A stretch of DNA of 64,000 nucleotides from the NCBI RefSeq assembly GCF_001482365.1, contig NZ_CP013254.1, positions 186,001-250,000 of the forward strand, in the 5' to 3' direction. The DNA is from Kocuria flava (lineage in GTDB: Bacteria; Actinomycetota; Actinomycetes; Actinomycetales; Micrococcaceae). The notes beneath the pieces were generated by a model that was given only the letters and a program-made list of their open reading frames with translations, did no database searches and had not been told where the DNA came from. Shown here one piece after another: positions 42,160 to 51,330 of this stretch. Position 1 is the first letter of the stretch; every line of letters begins with the position of its first letter. Both the position numbers and the translations under genes were made by a program.

Positions 42160-42383
42160 CCCGCCGGTGCGCCCAGGCACCCAGTCGCCAGCACCCCCTT
42201 CCGGGATCGAGACTGCGTCGGGCGCGCCGACCACTCCGGCCCGGGCGCCGGGTGCGCTCCTCCAGCGACCGTCGCTGGATATCGCCTCGCAAGTGGCCCC
42301 CATTGCTCTGTTCCCATCAAGGGGCCACCCGCCGTAGGTGCCCTTCCTCATAGAAGGCAGCACAGGACCTCGTATACCCTGGC

Positions 42384-42520
42384 AAAAGCCTAGGGGAGTA
42401 TCCTTCAGCGCTGTGGACGTCAGCACGTCGGGTCCCCGGACCCGGCCGGACGCAGCGGCCGGACCCAGCGCGGCGCACCCGAAGGGTGCGGCGTGCTCGG
42501 CGGAGAGACTTACGGCTGTC
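42384..42520 (+). ncRNA. yybP-ykoY (manganese) riboswitch upstream of terC
   Basis: The conserved left loop GGGGAGTA (42393-42400), the internal GACGTCAGCACGTC region and the right loop GAGAGACTTACGG (42503-42515) occur in order with a strongly paired GC-rich stem between them. AGCC/GGCT can close the P1 base. The genes usually found behind this RNA include TerC/Alx-type manganese exporters, as here. Boundaries are approximate. Mn2+ binding would be expected to raise terC expression. Confidence 0.75.
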
Positions 42521-42546
42521 CCGTACTCGACCCCGAAAGCAGAACC

Positions 42547-43878
42547 ATGGAAGTCTCACCCACCGTCTGGATCGTCACCATCGCGGCCATTGCCGGCCTG
42601 CTCCTCTTCGACTACGTGTTCCACGTGCGCAAGGCGCACGAGCCCCAGCTGAAGGAAGCCGCGATCTGGTCGGCGATCTACGTGGGCCTCGCGCTCCTGT
42701 TCGGCCTGTTCGTCCTGGTGGAGTGGGGTGGTCGCTACGCCGGGGAGTACTACGCCGGGTACATCACCGAGAAGGCGCTGTCCGTGGACAACCTCTTCGT
42801 CTTCCTCATCATCATGGCGTCCTTCAAGGTGCCGCGCGAGGACCAGCAGAAGGTGCTGCTCTTCGGCATCACCTTCGCCCTGGTGGCCCGCACCGCCCTG
42901 ATCTTCGTGGGCGCCGGGCTGATCAACCAGTTCGCGTGGGTGTTCTACGCCTTCGGCCTGATCCTGCTGCTCACCGCCGGCTCGCTCATCAAGGGCGAGC
43001 TCTCGGAGTCGGGCCACGACGAGGCCGACAACTTCGTGGTCCGCCTGGCCAAGCGCTTCATCCACACCACCGACTACTACGACGGCGACAAGCTGTTCAC
43101 CGTCCACAACGGCAAGCGGGCGATGACCCCGATGCTGCTGGTCATGGTCGCCATCGGCGGCACCGACATCCTCTTCGCCCTGGACTCCATCCCGGCGATC
43201 TTCGGCCTGACCCAGGAGACCTACCTGGTGTTCACCGCCGTGGCGTTCTCGCTGATGGGCCTGCGCCAGCTGTACTTCCTCATCGACGGGCTGCTGGACC
43301 GGCTCATCTACCTCTCCTGGGGCCTGGCGATCATCCTGGGCTTCATCGGGGTGAAGCTGATCATCCACGCCCTGCACGAGAACACCCTGGGCTTCATCAA
43401 CAACGGGCAGCACGTCGACGTCGTGGAGATCAGCATCGGGCTGTCGCTGTCGGTGATCATCGGCGTGCTGATGATCACGGTTCTGGCCTCACTGTTCAGT
43501 CCAAAGGGGCGGGCCCTGCGCATCATCGGTGGACTGCAGACGACCGCCGAGCAGTACGTCACCCTGCCGCAGGACGCCCCGGATGAGCAGCGCCGGGCCC
43601 TGGCCGCCAAAGTCGCCCGCTACCAGGAGAAGATGGATTCGATCTCCCCCCGCTACCGGGAGGAGCTCATCGAATCCGAGAGGCACTTCCACGAGCTGCT
43701 GGACCGCGCCCACGGCAAGCACCGCCAGTACGAGCGCACCGGCGTGGCCCCCGAACCCGAGCCAGTGTCCGCCGCTGCGGCCGAGTCGGTCAAAGGCACC
43801 CACGCCGACACGCAGGCCGCCGCCGGGACCACCACCTCGGACAACCGACGCGACGACGACGGCACCAGTACCATCTGA
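42547..43878 (+). CDS. TerC/Alx family membrane protein, probable manganese exporter
   Basis: 443 residues, about nine transmembrane helices. Family landmarks are ITEKALSVDNLFVFLIIM and GGTDILFALDSIPAIFG, with acidic membrane residues (Asp-Asn, Asp-Ser) thought to bind metal. The C-terminal ~110 residues are soluble and charged, longer than in minimal TerC proteins. The 5' leader is a yybP-ykoY riboswitch, supporting Mn2+ efflux rather than tellurite resistance. ATG 42547 lacks a strong ribosome site, fitting control by the leader RNA. Confidence 0.9.
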   Translation: MEVSPTVWIVTIAAIAGLLLFDYVFHVRKAHEPQLKEAAIWSAIYVGLALLFGLFVLVEWGGRYAGEYYAGYITEKALSVDNLFVFLIIMASFKVPREDQQKVLLFGITFALVARTALIFVGAGLINQFAWVFYAFGLILLLTAGSLIKGELSESGHDEADNFVVRLAKRFIHTTDYYDGDKLFTVHNGKRAMTPMLLVMVAIGGTDILFALDSIPAIFGLTQETYLVFTAVAFSLMGLRQLYFLIDGLLDRLIYLSWGLAIILGFIGVKLIIHALHENTLGFINNGQHVDVVEISIGLSLSVIIGVLMITVLASLFSPKGRALRIIGGLQTTAEQYVTLPQDAPDEQRRALAAKVARYQEKMDSISPRYREELIESERHFHELLDRAHGKHRQYERTGVAPEPEPVSAAAAESVKGTHADTQAAAGTTTSDNRRDDDGTSTI

Positions 43879-44136
43879 GCCCGCCCTCCGGGGGAGGGAC
43901 CGCCCCCGAGGAGATTCCTCCCCCGCGCACACGGGACTCCACCCCCCATCGCCCTCACCGGAACTCCCGCATCCAGTGCCGACGTGCTGGCCCGCCGGGG
44001 AACCACGAGCGGGCCCCGTTGCGCTTGTCCGGGCTGCTGGCATTCAGGCGGGATGGCCATGCCCGTTCGCCCCGAGTGGTGAAAAGCCCGCTGGGGCACG
44101 ACATGTGCATCACGATGTCCACAGACAACGACTGCC

Positions 44137-44729
44137 TCAGATGGTCGTCGCCTGCGGCAGCTCCCGGATCCGCAGGTAGAGCGTCGCCCGCGACATCCCG
44201 AGGTCCTTGGTCACTTGGGTGGCCGGCTCCCCGCCGTCGATCAGCCGCAGCGCGTTGCCGACCTGGGAGTCGGTGAAGGTCTGGCGCCGCCCGCCGAGGT
44301 CCTTGCCGGCGGCCCGGCGTTTGGCCACCGAGTCGGTGATCCTCTCCCGTTTGATCTCCAGCTCCATCTGCGCCAGAGCGGACATGACGGTGAACACCAT
44401 CGAGCCCATCGGAGTGGTGGTGTCCACGTCTCCCCCACCGAGGTTGAGCACCCGCAACCCCGCACCCCTCCACCGCAGCGCTTCGGCGAAGGCCAGCATG
44501 TTCTGCGTCGACCGACCCAAACGGTCCAGCGTGGTGATGACCAGAGTATCCCGCGACTCGAGCGCCGCCACCGCCCGGTCGAACTGCGGACGCGAAGCAC
44601 GGGCGCCAGACACTCCACTGTCGACATATACGTCATCGCGCCGAACACCGGCATTCAGAAGGTCAGCCACTTGACGGTCTGCATCCTGCTGGCGCGTCGA
44701 CACCCTGGCGTACCGATCAACTTCCCCAT
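44137..44729 (-). pseudogene. Serine resolvase/invertase, frameshifted at the N-terminus
   Basis: From 44703 inward the frame encodes a resolvase catalytic domain (LVITTLDRLGRSTQNML, ELEIKRERITDSV) and a C-terminal helix-turn-helix. The true start is ATG 44729 (MGKLIG, with GAGGTG upstream). There one T appears lost near 44712, so GGT-TAC-GCC (G-Y-A of YARVS) became GGT-ACG-CC. Starting instead at GTG 44703 would lose the Tyr-x-Arg part of the catalytic motif. Inactivation, or a sequencing error at that base, are the two explanations. Confidence 0.75.
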
Positions 44730-44740
44730 GCCCACCTCAT

Positions 44741-44807
44741 TTGTCTCGCAACTGACGTTGAGTATCCGATTCTAGGGGCATGGATAAAGCACAAGGATGC
44801 GAGACAA
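44741..44807. repeat. Inverted repeat upstream of the broken resolvase (res-like site)
   Basis: TTGTCTCGCA (44741-44750) and TGCGAGACAA (44798-44807) are perfect inverted copies 47 bp apart, starting 12 bp upstream of the resolvase start. Resolvase recombination (res) sites lie in this position. Confidence 0.55.
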
Positions 44808-44960
44808 GCCAAACCGCGGAAACATGCGGGTGTGAACCACAGCGATAAGTGGCGCGCTTCTCACAGAGCTAACTGACGGCCTCGAGGGTGTGTGGTCCGA
44901 TCAGCTGGACCGCTGGGGGCCGAAGTGCATGGGACAGGTTTCGGGGCGTCGGGGGTAGAA

Positions 44961-45188
44961 CTAATCGCCTTTCAGGCGCTCTTCCAGGCGTTCCATGCGC
45001 TCTCGGTACTCCCGATCCTGCTCTTTCGCTCCTCGCCACACCATGACGAAGAGCGCGAGATTGAGGAACGCGCCCACCACCGTGCTCCAGGAGACTCCGT
45101 CGAAAATCGCGAGGACCAAGAGGGTCACAGCCAGAACGCCCAAGACGATGGCGATGCTCCCGCTGATCGGCGCTTTTCCCGTGGCCAC
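44961..45188 (-). CDS. Small membrane protein with coiled C-terminus
   Basis: 75 residues from GTG 45188, with AGGGGGC upstream. Two hydrophobic segments (SIAIVLGVLAVTLLVLAIF and VVGAFLNLALFVMVW) are followed by a charged helix, KEQDREYRERMERLEERLK. Function unknown. The same layout is seen in the neighbouring gene at 45360-45599. Confidence 0.65.
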   Translation of the reverse strand: MATGKAPISGSIAIVLGVLAVTLLVLAIFDGVSWSTVVGAFLNLALFVMVWRGAKEQDREYRERMERLEERLKGD

Positions 45189-45359
45189 GATGCCCCCTAT
45201 CGGTCTGCCCGTCCGAAGCGCGGAGCACAACACCCCACGACGGATCTCACGAAGTACTACGAAGGCGGGGCTCAGAGCCCGTGCCGGCCTCGGCCTGCTG
45301 CACCCTGACGGGCGCGCCGACTTCCCGATCGGGGGTACCCCACCCAGGGCGCCGGCGGC

Positions 45360-45599
45360 TCAGCTGGACTCGTCGTGATGCTCTCTCCCGTGCAGCCGGT
45401 CGTACTCGGCTCTGGCTTCCATCGCTTCGGTCGTCCGGCCGCGCTTCACGGCGCGCCAACCGGCATAGACCAGGCCAAGAGTTAGCACGACAAGCCCCAG
45501 CCCCAGGAGCGTGTACCCCGCCGCGAAGCAACCGGCGGCCGCCAGAGCCGTCGGGGCGGCCATTCCCGTCAGCAGCCCCTGCGTCTTTGATCCCCGCAT
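45360..45599 (-). CDS. Small membrane protein
   Basis: 79 residues; GAGGGG lies upstream of ATG 45599. Two hydrophobic stretches (MAAPTALAAAGCFAAGYTLL and GLGLVVLTLGLVYAGW) precede a charged tail with several His. Function unknown. It is upstream of, and in the same direction as, the small gene at 44961-45188. The 308-bp gap 45600-45907 on its other side has no gene. Confidence 0.65.
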   Translation of the reverse strand: MRGSKTQGLLTGMAAPTALAAAGCFAAGYTLLGLGLVVLTLGLVYAGWRAVKRGRTTEAMEARAEYDRLHGREHHDESS

Positions 45600-45875
45600 G
45601 TGTCCCCTCTTCCCCCGTTCCAGACCCTCTATGGATCAGGCAATCAGGTGAGGTTGCAAAGGGGAATGGTCCACCACAGAAATGTACGCACCGGGCCCGA
45701 CCCGCGAGGGGATGGGAGACCTCTTGTCGAGGTCGAGCCGATCGAGGGCGCCGGCTCAAGATGGGCGTCCCACTTCCTAGGTACTGGGACGGTCGGCGCC
45801 GAGATCCACGTTCGGGGACTATGGATATCGATTTGAATGCCAGAAGTTAGGCCTAGAACTCAGTGCCATCTAGGT

Positions 45876-45899
45876 CGTACGGAACCGACTTCCGGTACG
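45876..45899. repeat. Inverted repeat upstream of the intact resolvase gene
   Basis: CGTACGGAA (45876-45884) and TTCCGGTACG (45890-45899) are inverted copies with one extra base, 9 bp before the resolvase ATG. It may be part of the res site or an autoregulatory operator. Confidence 0.45.
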
Positions 45900-45907
45900 C
45901 TGAGCGC

Positions 45908-46546
45908 ATGGAATTGGGCTACGCGCGGGTCTCGACGGCCAAACAGGACCTCGACCGGCAGATCGATACCCTCCGGCAGGTCGGGATCGCCCCGGAGCGG
46001 ATCTATGTGGACAAGAAGTCCGGGGCCACCACCGAGCGTCCCGGACTGACTGCCGCCCTGGCCTACGCACGGGAGGGCGATGTGATCGTGGTGCACACCC
46101 TGGACCGGCTCGGGCGCACCGTGCGCGACACCCTGAACCTGATCCACGATCTGGCCGAGCGAGGGGTGGGTGTACGGAACCTCGCGGATCCGATCAAGGT
46201 GGACTCCACCAACCCGAACGATCCGATGGCGCAGCTGGCGGTGGTGCTACTGGCGTTGTTCGGGCAGATGGAGCGCACCTACACTCTCGAGCGCGTTGCC
46301 CACGCCCGATCGGTGGCCACGGCCAAGGGCCGGCGGATCGGACGGCCTACAGTGGTGGATCCGGACAAGCTGGCCTACGCGGTGCACCTGCGCGAGGCCG
46401 GGCACACGATGGCGGAGATCGTGGCGAAGACCGGGATCACCCGCACCAGTCTCTACCGCCACCTTCCGCCCCGACCGCCGGAGCCGGTGACGGCTGGACC
46501 GGTCACCGCCGCCGAACCCGAGCCCGACCGCGGTCCGGTGGGCTGA
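45908..46546 (+). CDS. Serine recombinase (resolvase)
   Basis: 212 residues. It has the N-terminal catalytic domain MELGYARVSTAKQDLDRQID with the active Ser in YARVS, VVHTLDRLGRTVRDTLNLI, the E-helix region MERTYTLERVAHARSVA, and a C-terminal helix-turn-helix (HTMAEIVAKTGITRTSLYRHL). It is intact, unlike the related gene at 44137-44729. It lies 10 bp upstream of the TniA-like gene and probably resolves cointegrates of that transposon. The start at 45908 is set by the conserved MxLGYARVS beginning. Confidence 0.9.
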   Translation: MELGYARVSTAKQDLDRQIDTLRQVGIAPERIYVDKKSGATTERPGLTAALAYAREGDVIVVHTLDRLGRTVRDTLNLIHDLAERGVGVRNLADPIKVDSTNPNDPMAQLAVVLLALFGQMERTYTLERVAHARSVATAKGRRIGRPTVVDPDKLAYAVHLREAGHTMAEIVAKTGITRTSLYRHLPPRPPEPVTAGPVTAAEPEPDRGPVG

Positions 46547-46556
46547 TCCCCGTGGG

Positions 46557-48017
46557 GTGATGGTGGTGGTGCAGCTGAGTCCGCAGGAGAAAGCGGCACT
46601 GTTGCGCCAGCACCTCGACGACGGGGTGCCGCTGACCCGGCTCGTCGTCCACGCCCATGTCTCGGTCCGCACCCTGCAGCGCTGGGCCGCCGAGTACCGG
46701 GCGGATTCCTCGACGGCCGGACTGGAACGCCAGGTCCGCAGCGACCGCGGCCACCGCCGGCTGCCTCAGGAGCTGATCGCGGTGATCGAGGCCCTGGCGC
46801 TGCGCCGGCCGGCACCGACGACCACGTTCATCCACCGCCGGGTGTGCGATCTGGCCCCGGAGCGCGGCTGGGCGCCCCCGAGCTACTCGAGCGTGCGCAG
46901 CGTGATCGCCGCGATCGACCCCGGGCTGCGCACCCTGGCCCTGGAAGGAGACACCGCCTACCGGGACCGGTTCGAACTGGTGCACCGCCGGACGGCCACC
47001 AGGCCCAATGAGCAGTGGCAGGCCGATCACACCCTGCTCGACGTGGCGATCCTCGACCGCCGGGGGAACCCGGTGCGACCGTGGCTGAGCGTGATCCTCG
47101 ACGACTACTCCCGCGCGGTCGCCGGCTACACGGTCTTCACCGGCGCCCCAAATGCGGAGCAGACCGCCCTGGCCCTGCACCAGGCCGTGCGGGCCAAGCC
47201 CGACCCGGCCTGGCCGGTCCAGGGGCTGCCCGAGGTGCTCTACAGCGACCACGGGGCCGACTTCACCAGCACCCGGCTCGAGCGGGTCTGCCTGGACACC
47301 CACATCCGGCTCATCCACTCCCGCGTCGGGGTCCCGCAGGGGAGGGGGAAGATCGAACGCTTCTACGGCACGATCACCACCGAGGTGCTCCCGCACCTGC
47401 CCGGACACATCCCGCACGGCACCGGCGGCACCCCCACCTCACCACCTGCCCTGAGCCTGGAGCAGCTCGACGCAGTGGTCCAGCGCTATCTCATCGAGGA
47501 CTACCACGCCCGGGTGCACTCCGAGACCGGACAGGCCCCGGCCACCCGCTGGATCGGGGCCGGGTGGATCCCCCGAGCCCCAGCACGGCCGGAAGATCTC
47601 GACCTGCTGCTGCTCACCGCCGCGACCACCCGCATCGTCCAGCGCGACGGCATCCGCTTTCACGGCACCCGCTACATCTGTCCGGTGCTGGCCGCCTACG
47701 TCTCCGAGACCGTGACCATCCGCTACGACCCCCGCGACGCCGGCGAGGTGCGCGTCTACCACCAGGACACCTTCCTGTGCCGGGCGATCGCCCCCGAACT
47801 GGCCGCCGAGACCATCACCCTCCAGCAGCTGCAGCAGGCCCGGAGCGCACGGCGCAAGGAGTTGAAGCAGCAGTTGCGCGCCCGGCGCAGCCTCGCCGAC
47901 GCCCTGCCCGCCGACGACCGCTGGGCACCACCACCCGCCCCGGCGCCGCGCCCGACCGCGGGCCCGCCGGCGGAGCCGGCGTCCCGACACCGGTTGCGGA
48001 CCTATGCCACCGACTGA
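46557..48017 (+). CDS. TniA-like DDE transposase (Mu/Tn552 integrase-core type)
   Basis: 486 residues. It has an N-terminal helix-turn-helix region, an rve integrase core with the DDE residues in QADHTLLDVAI (Asp), LYSDHGADF (Asp) and GRGKIERFYG (Glu), and a C-terminal Mu-type beta-barrel region (RYICPVLAAYVSETVTIRYD). The Pro/Ala-rich C-terminal tail may contact the ATPase partner. It overlaps the TniB-like gene by 14 bp. It appears complete. Confidence 0.9.
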   Translation: MMVVVQLSPQEKAALLRQHLDDGVPLTRLVVHAHVSVRTLQRWAAEYRADSSTAGLERQVRSDRGHRRLPQELIAVIEALALRRPAPTTTFIHRRVCDLAPERGWAPPSYSSVRSVIAAIDPGLRTLALEGDTAYRDRFELVHRRTATRPNEQWQADHTLLDVAILDRRGNPVRPWLSVILDDYSRAVAGYTVFTGAPNAEQTALALHQAVRAKPDPAWPVQGLPEVLYSDHGADFTSTRLERVCLDTHIRLIHSRVGVPQGRGKIERFYGTITTEVLPHLPGHIPHGTGGTPTSPPALSLEQLDAVVQRYLIEDYHARVHSETGQAPATRWIGAGWIPRAPARPEDLDLLLLTAATTRIVQRDGIRFHGTRYICPVLAAYVSETVTIRYDPRDAGEVRVYHQDTFLCRAIAPELAAETITLQQLQQARSARRKELKQQLRARRSLADALPADDRWAPPPAPAPRPTAGPPAEPASRHRLRTYATD

Positions 48018-48927
48018 GCCGGACTCCTCCCGCAGCCTGTTGGGCAAGGGCGACGACGGCCGGCGCTTCCTCTCCGGCACGTTCGGGGAGATCAACGGGC
48101 TCACCTCATCCCCGCCCCCGGGCGCACCGGCGTTCTTGCCCACCCGGGAGCACCGCCGGTTCACCGAGTTCGCCGACACCGTCCGCACCCACCGCTACAT
48201 CGGCCTGTGCTGGGGCCCGCCCGGGGTCGGCAAGACGCTCTCGGCCCGCCACTACGCCGGGGCCACCGAATGGGAGCAGTGGCAACGAGACCTGGGCGAG
48301 GACCGCGACCCCGGCCCCATCCCCGAACAAGTCCTCCAGGCCCGCACCGCGCTGTGGACCCCGACCGTCACCGCCAGCCCCCGACAGATCGACCAAGCCC
48401 TCCCGCGGGCCTGCCAGCAGATCTCCTACGCCATCGACTACCACCGCCACGGCCGCGTCGACCCGTTCGTGCACCCCGACTCCCGCTCCTCCGGGCTCAC
48501 CGAGCTGCTCATCATCGACGAGGCCGACCGGCTCAAGACCACCGGCCTGGAACAAGTCCGCGACTACTACGACCGTCACACCCTCGGGGTGATCCTCATC
48601 GGGATGCCCGGTATCGACAAACGCCTGGGACGCTACCCCCAGCTCTACAGCCGTGTGGGCTTCGCCCACGAATACCGCCAGCTCACCCCCGAAGAGCTCA
48701 CCGCCATCCTGGCCCGCCGCTGGCACACCGACGGGCTGGCCGGCGAGGACGACGAGTTCACCCGCACCGTCGCGATCGCCACCATCGCCCGGATCACCGG
48801 CGGCAACTTCCGCCTCGTCGACCGCCTCCTCACCCAGATCAAACGCATCCTGGAGATCAACCAGCTCGAGACCGTCACCCCAGAAGTCGTCGAAGCCGCC
48901 CGCGACGCACTCCTCATCGGCCACTGA
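48004..48927 (+). CDS. TniB-like AAA+ ATPase
   Basis: 307 residues. It has Walker A GPPGVGKTLSA, Walker B ELLIIDEADRLK and sensor/arginine-finger-like segments (IGMPGIDKRLGRYPQLYSRVGF). In Tn7/Mu/Tn5053-type elements such ATPases choose the target and activate the DDE transposase. Translation is probably coupled to the TniA-like gene by the 14-bp overlap. An acidic and His-rich insert between Walker A and B (about residues 90-160) is longer than in the smallest TniB proteins. Confidence 0.88.
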   Translation: MPPTEPDSSRSLLGKGDDGRRFLSGTFGEINGLTSSPPPGAPAFLPTREHRRFTEFADTVRTHRYIGLCWGPPGVGKTLSARHYAGATEWEQWQRDLGEDRDPGPIPEQVLQARTALWTPTVTASPRQIDQALPRACQQISYAIDYHRHGRVDPFVHPDSRSSGLTELLIIDEADRLKTTGLEQVRDYYDRHTLGVILIGMPGIDKRLGRYPQLYSRVGFAHEYRQLTPEELTAILARRWHTDGLAGEDDEFTRTVAIATIARITGGNFRLVDRLLTQIKRILEINQLETVTPEVVEAARDALLIGH

Positions 48928-49055
48928 GCGAGGAAGTGCGTCGCCACGGCACTCCGCCGATCACAAGTCGTTGCTGACCCTGCACGCCATCTGTGCTGGG
49001 TACGCCCGTCCATACGGTTCCAAGTCTGCGGCGGGATTCCACGGGTGAAGAAGAG

Positions 49056-49508
49056 CTATTGCTCCACGGTGTACTGGGCGTCGAGAACCTCCGCGAGCTG
49101 CTCCATATCGATCTTGCGCTCCGGAACCGAGCCCGCCTGTACTTCGGAATAGTCAGCGACGAACCAATTCCGGCCCTCCACGAAGTACACCGCGCCGGTG
49201 GATCCGGCCGCGCTGGCCAGGAGCTCGTAGACGTCGTCGCGGGCTTCGTCGTTGTCAAACCACAGCACTTCGACCGTGTTGGTGCACAACTCCGACTCGC
49301 CTGCGTCCTTACCAGACCCGGGGGACTTCACCGGTGGCTCCGATACGTCCTCCGAGCAGTCCACGACCTCGTCGACGGCCTGGTAGGTGGCATTCAAGGA
49401 GTCGAACGCCGGCAGATCCTCGGTGTCACTACTGCAACCAGCAACGACCCCGGCAAGCCCGAGCGCCGCCATCAAGGACATGTACTTTCTCGCGCGGTGC
49501 TTCATCAT
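49056..49508 (-). CDS. Hypothetical lipoprotein
   Basis: 150 residues from 49508 (49505 is possible). The lipoprotein signal is MKHRARKYMSLMAALGLA, then GVVAGC with the lipobox Cys. Two further Cys (VVDCSEDV and ELCTNTVE) could form a disulfide outside the cell. The rest is acidic and alpha/beta in character. No family is recognised. It stands alone between the transposon and the second IS. Confidence 0.7.
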   Translation of the reverse strand: MMKHRARKYMSLMAALGLAGVVAGCSSDTEDLPAFDSLNATYQAVDEVVDCSEDVSEPPVKSPGSGKDAGESELCTNTVEVLWFDNDEARDDVYELLASAAGSTGAVYFVEGRNWFVADYSEVQAGSVPERKIDMEQLAEVLDAQYTVEQ

Positions 49509-49881
49509 CGACACCCATCCAGTTCGCTTTCGCAATACCGTAGCCGATCAGGGGCACGTCCTCTTGAAGCCACCCCCGTGGTCGGAGCCCCGCGGCCGCA
49601 GCCCCAGAACGAAAAAACTCTTGTACGACGCGGTTCATGCCACCGAGGAAATCCCGAGAGCGTCATTTACCTCTGCGAGAAGACGGCCACTTATCTCTGC
49701 ACCTCACACATGCGGGCGCAAATTTCTTCGGCGAGACGTCTCGCATCCCTTGGCTTCCAAGACACGGTCCAGTGCATACCGGTGGCTTCCTCATTATTGG
49801 AAGCAATGGAGACAATGACCTCGGTGTGATTAGTTAGGAGCTACAGGAGGAACGTCGCCGTTTGAGGGGTTCGACAAGAGA
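49509..49881. other. Gap with no recognisable gene
   Basis: About 370 bp of lower-GC sequence. Short open frames here lack ribosome sites and coding character. It must contain the promoter of the lipoprotein gene and that of the gene interrupted by the IS. Confidence 0.5.
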
Positions 49882-49900
49882 ATGACTCCACCGGAAAAGG

Positions 49901-51330
49901 GGCCCTTCCCAAATGAGTGTGGGTAAGGGCCCAAGCGGGGTGCGTGTCACGGGGGTCGGGTAGGGGTCGAGGCCTCCAGGATGGGGGTGCTGAATCCAAC
50001 CGTCCTCGAAGGCCTCGACGTGTCCCATGCTATGTGCGCGCCGGCGTGCGCGCTCTTCGACCTGCCCGATGTCCACGTGCTCACGATCGAGCGGCACCGC
50101 TCCTCGTTCACCCTGATGGTCGAGACCGTGCCGTCACTGGTGGGCTGTCCGGCTTGCGGGGTGCTCGCCGTCGGCCATGGCCGGGTGGCGGTGCTGCTGC
50201 ACGACCTGCCTTGCGCCGGGGTGCCCGTGCGGGTGGTCTGGCGCAAACGCCGCTACCGCTGCCATGAGACGGCGTGCGAGGTGACGACCTTCAGTGAGGT
50301 CCACGAGCTGGCGGCACCGCGGGCCAAGCTCACCACCCGCGCGATTGCTTGGGCGGTGACGCAGCTGCGTTGCCACGACATCGCGGTCTCGGCCCTGGCC
50401 CAGATGCTCGGGGTCGCCTGGAACACCGTCTGGGACGCCATCACTCCGGTCATCGAGGCCCAGCTGGCCGCCGAGGACCGGCTGGCCGGGGTGAACGCCC
50501 TGGGCGTGGACGAGCACCTCTGGCGCCACGTGGGCCCACCCGGCACTGGGCTGGTCACCGGGATCGTGGACCACTCCCGCGGCGAGGACGGCCGGCCCCG
50601 GGCACGACTGCTGGATCTGGTGCCCGGGCGCACGGGGGCGGCCTACGGCGACTGGCTCATCGAGCAGGGACCGGCGTTCACGAGCGGGATCCGCACGGCG
50701 ACGCTGGATCCGTTCCACGGCTACGCCAATGCCATCCGCGACGAGCTCCCGGAGGCGATCACCGTTCTCGACGCTTTCCATGTGGTCAAGCTCGGCGGGC
50801 AGGTCGTCGATGAGGTCCGCCGCCGCGTGCAGCAGGACACTCTGGGTCACCGCGGGAGAGCCGGGGACCCGTTGTACGGGATCCGCCGCACCCTGCAGAT
50901 CGGCGCCGAGCACCTGACCGAGAGGCAGGTCCGCCGACTCAACACGAAGCTCGAGGCCGGGGACCCGCATCACGAGGTCACCCTTGCCTGGCATTGCTAC
51001 CAGAAGCTGCGCGCGGTCTACCACGCCCGCCCCGAGCAGGGGCGCCGGCTCGTCGCCGAGATTCTCGGTGCCTTCCCGTCCTGTCCCATTCCGGAGATCG
51101 CCCGGCTCGGACGGACCTTACGCCGGTGGAAGGCCGCGATCCTGGCCTACTTCGATACCGCAGGGGCCTCGAACGGGCCCACGGAAGCGGTCAATGGCGT
51201 CATCGAGACCATGCGTCGCGTCGCCCGCGGCTTCCGCAACTTCGACAACTACCGGTTACGGGCTCTGCTCGCCGCAGGCGGTCATCGCCCCTGGCGGAGA
51301 ACCGCTACCCACACTCAGCTGTGAAGGCCC
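49901..51330 (+). mobile_element. ISL3-family insertion sequence, 1430 bp, complete
   Basis: Imperfect 25-bp inverted ends: GGCCCTTCCCAAATGAGTGT inward from 49901 and GGGCCTTCACAGCTGAGTGT inward from 51330. An exact 8-bp duplication, GGAAAAGG, flanks it (49893-49900 and 51331-51338). The ends differ from those of the IS at 26097-27586, so it is a different element of the same family. Confidence 0.93.
49981..51324 (+). CDS. ISL3 family transposase
   Basis: 447 residues: zinc-finger-like GCPACG, then CHETACE at the N-terminus, DDE-type core GVDEHLW, TLDPFHGYANAI and ASNGPTEAVNGVIE. The central 80 residues are identical to those of the transposase at 26109-27488, while the first ~60 residues are quite different. 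It stops 6 bp inside the right IS end. It appears intact. Confidence 0.93.
   Translation: MGVLNPTVLEGLDVSHAMCAPACALFDLPDVHVLTIERHRSSFTLMVETVPSLVGCPACGVLAVGHGRVAVLLHDLPCAGVPVRVVWRKRRYRCHETACEVTTFSEVHELAAPRAKLTTRAIAWAVTQLRCHDIAVSALAQMLGVAWNTVWDAITPVIEAQLAAEDRLAGVNALGVDEHLWRHVGPPGTGLVTGIVDHSRGEDGRPRARLLDLVPGRTGAAYGDWLIEQGPAFTSGIRTATLDPFHGYANAIRDELPEAITVLDAFHVVKLGGQVVDEVRRRVQQDTLGHRGRAGDPLYGIRRTLQIGAEHLTERQVRRLNTKLEAGDPHHEVTLAWHCYQKLRAVYHARPEQGRRLVAEILGAFPSCPIPEIARLGRTLRRWKAAILAYFDTAGASNGPTEAVNGVIETMRRVARGFRNFDNYRLRALLAAGGHRPWRRTATHTQL

Larger units (their letters stand above)
45876..48927 (+). mobile_element. Transposition module: serine resolvase, TniA-like and TniB-like genes
   Basis: Three co-directional genes with 10-bp spacing and a 14-bp overlap make up a Tn552/Tn5053/Tn402-type transposition unit. 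No TniQ-like gene and no cargo between them are seen. I could not identify terminal inverted repeats or a target duplication, so the true ends are unknown and the coordinates cover only the gene core. Confidence 0.75.
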
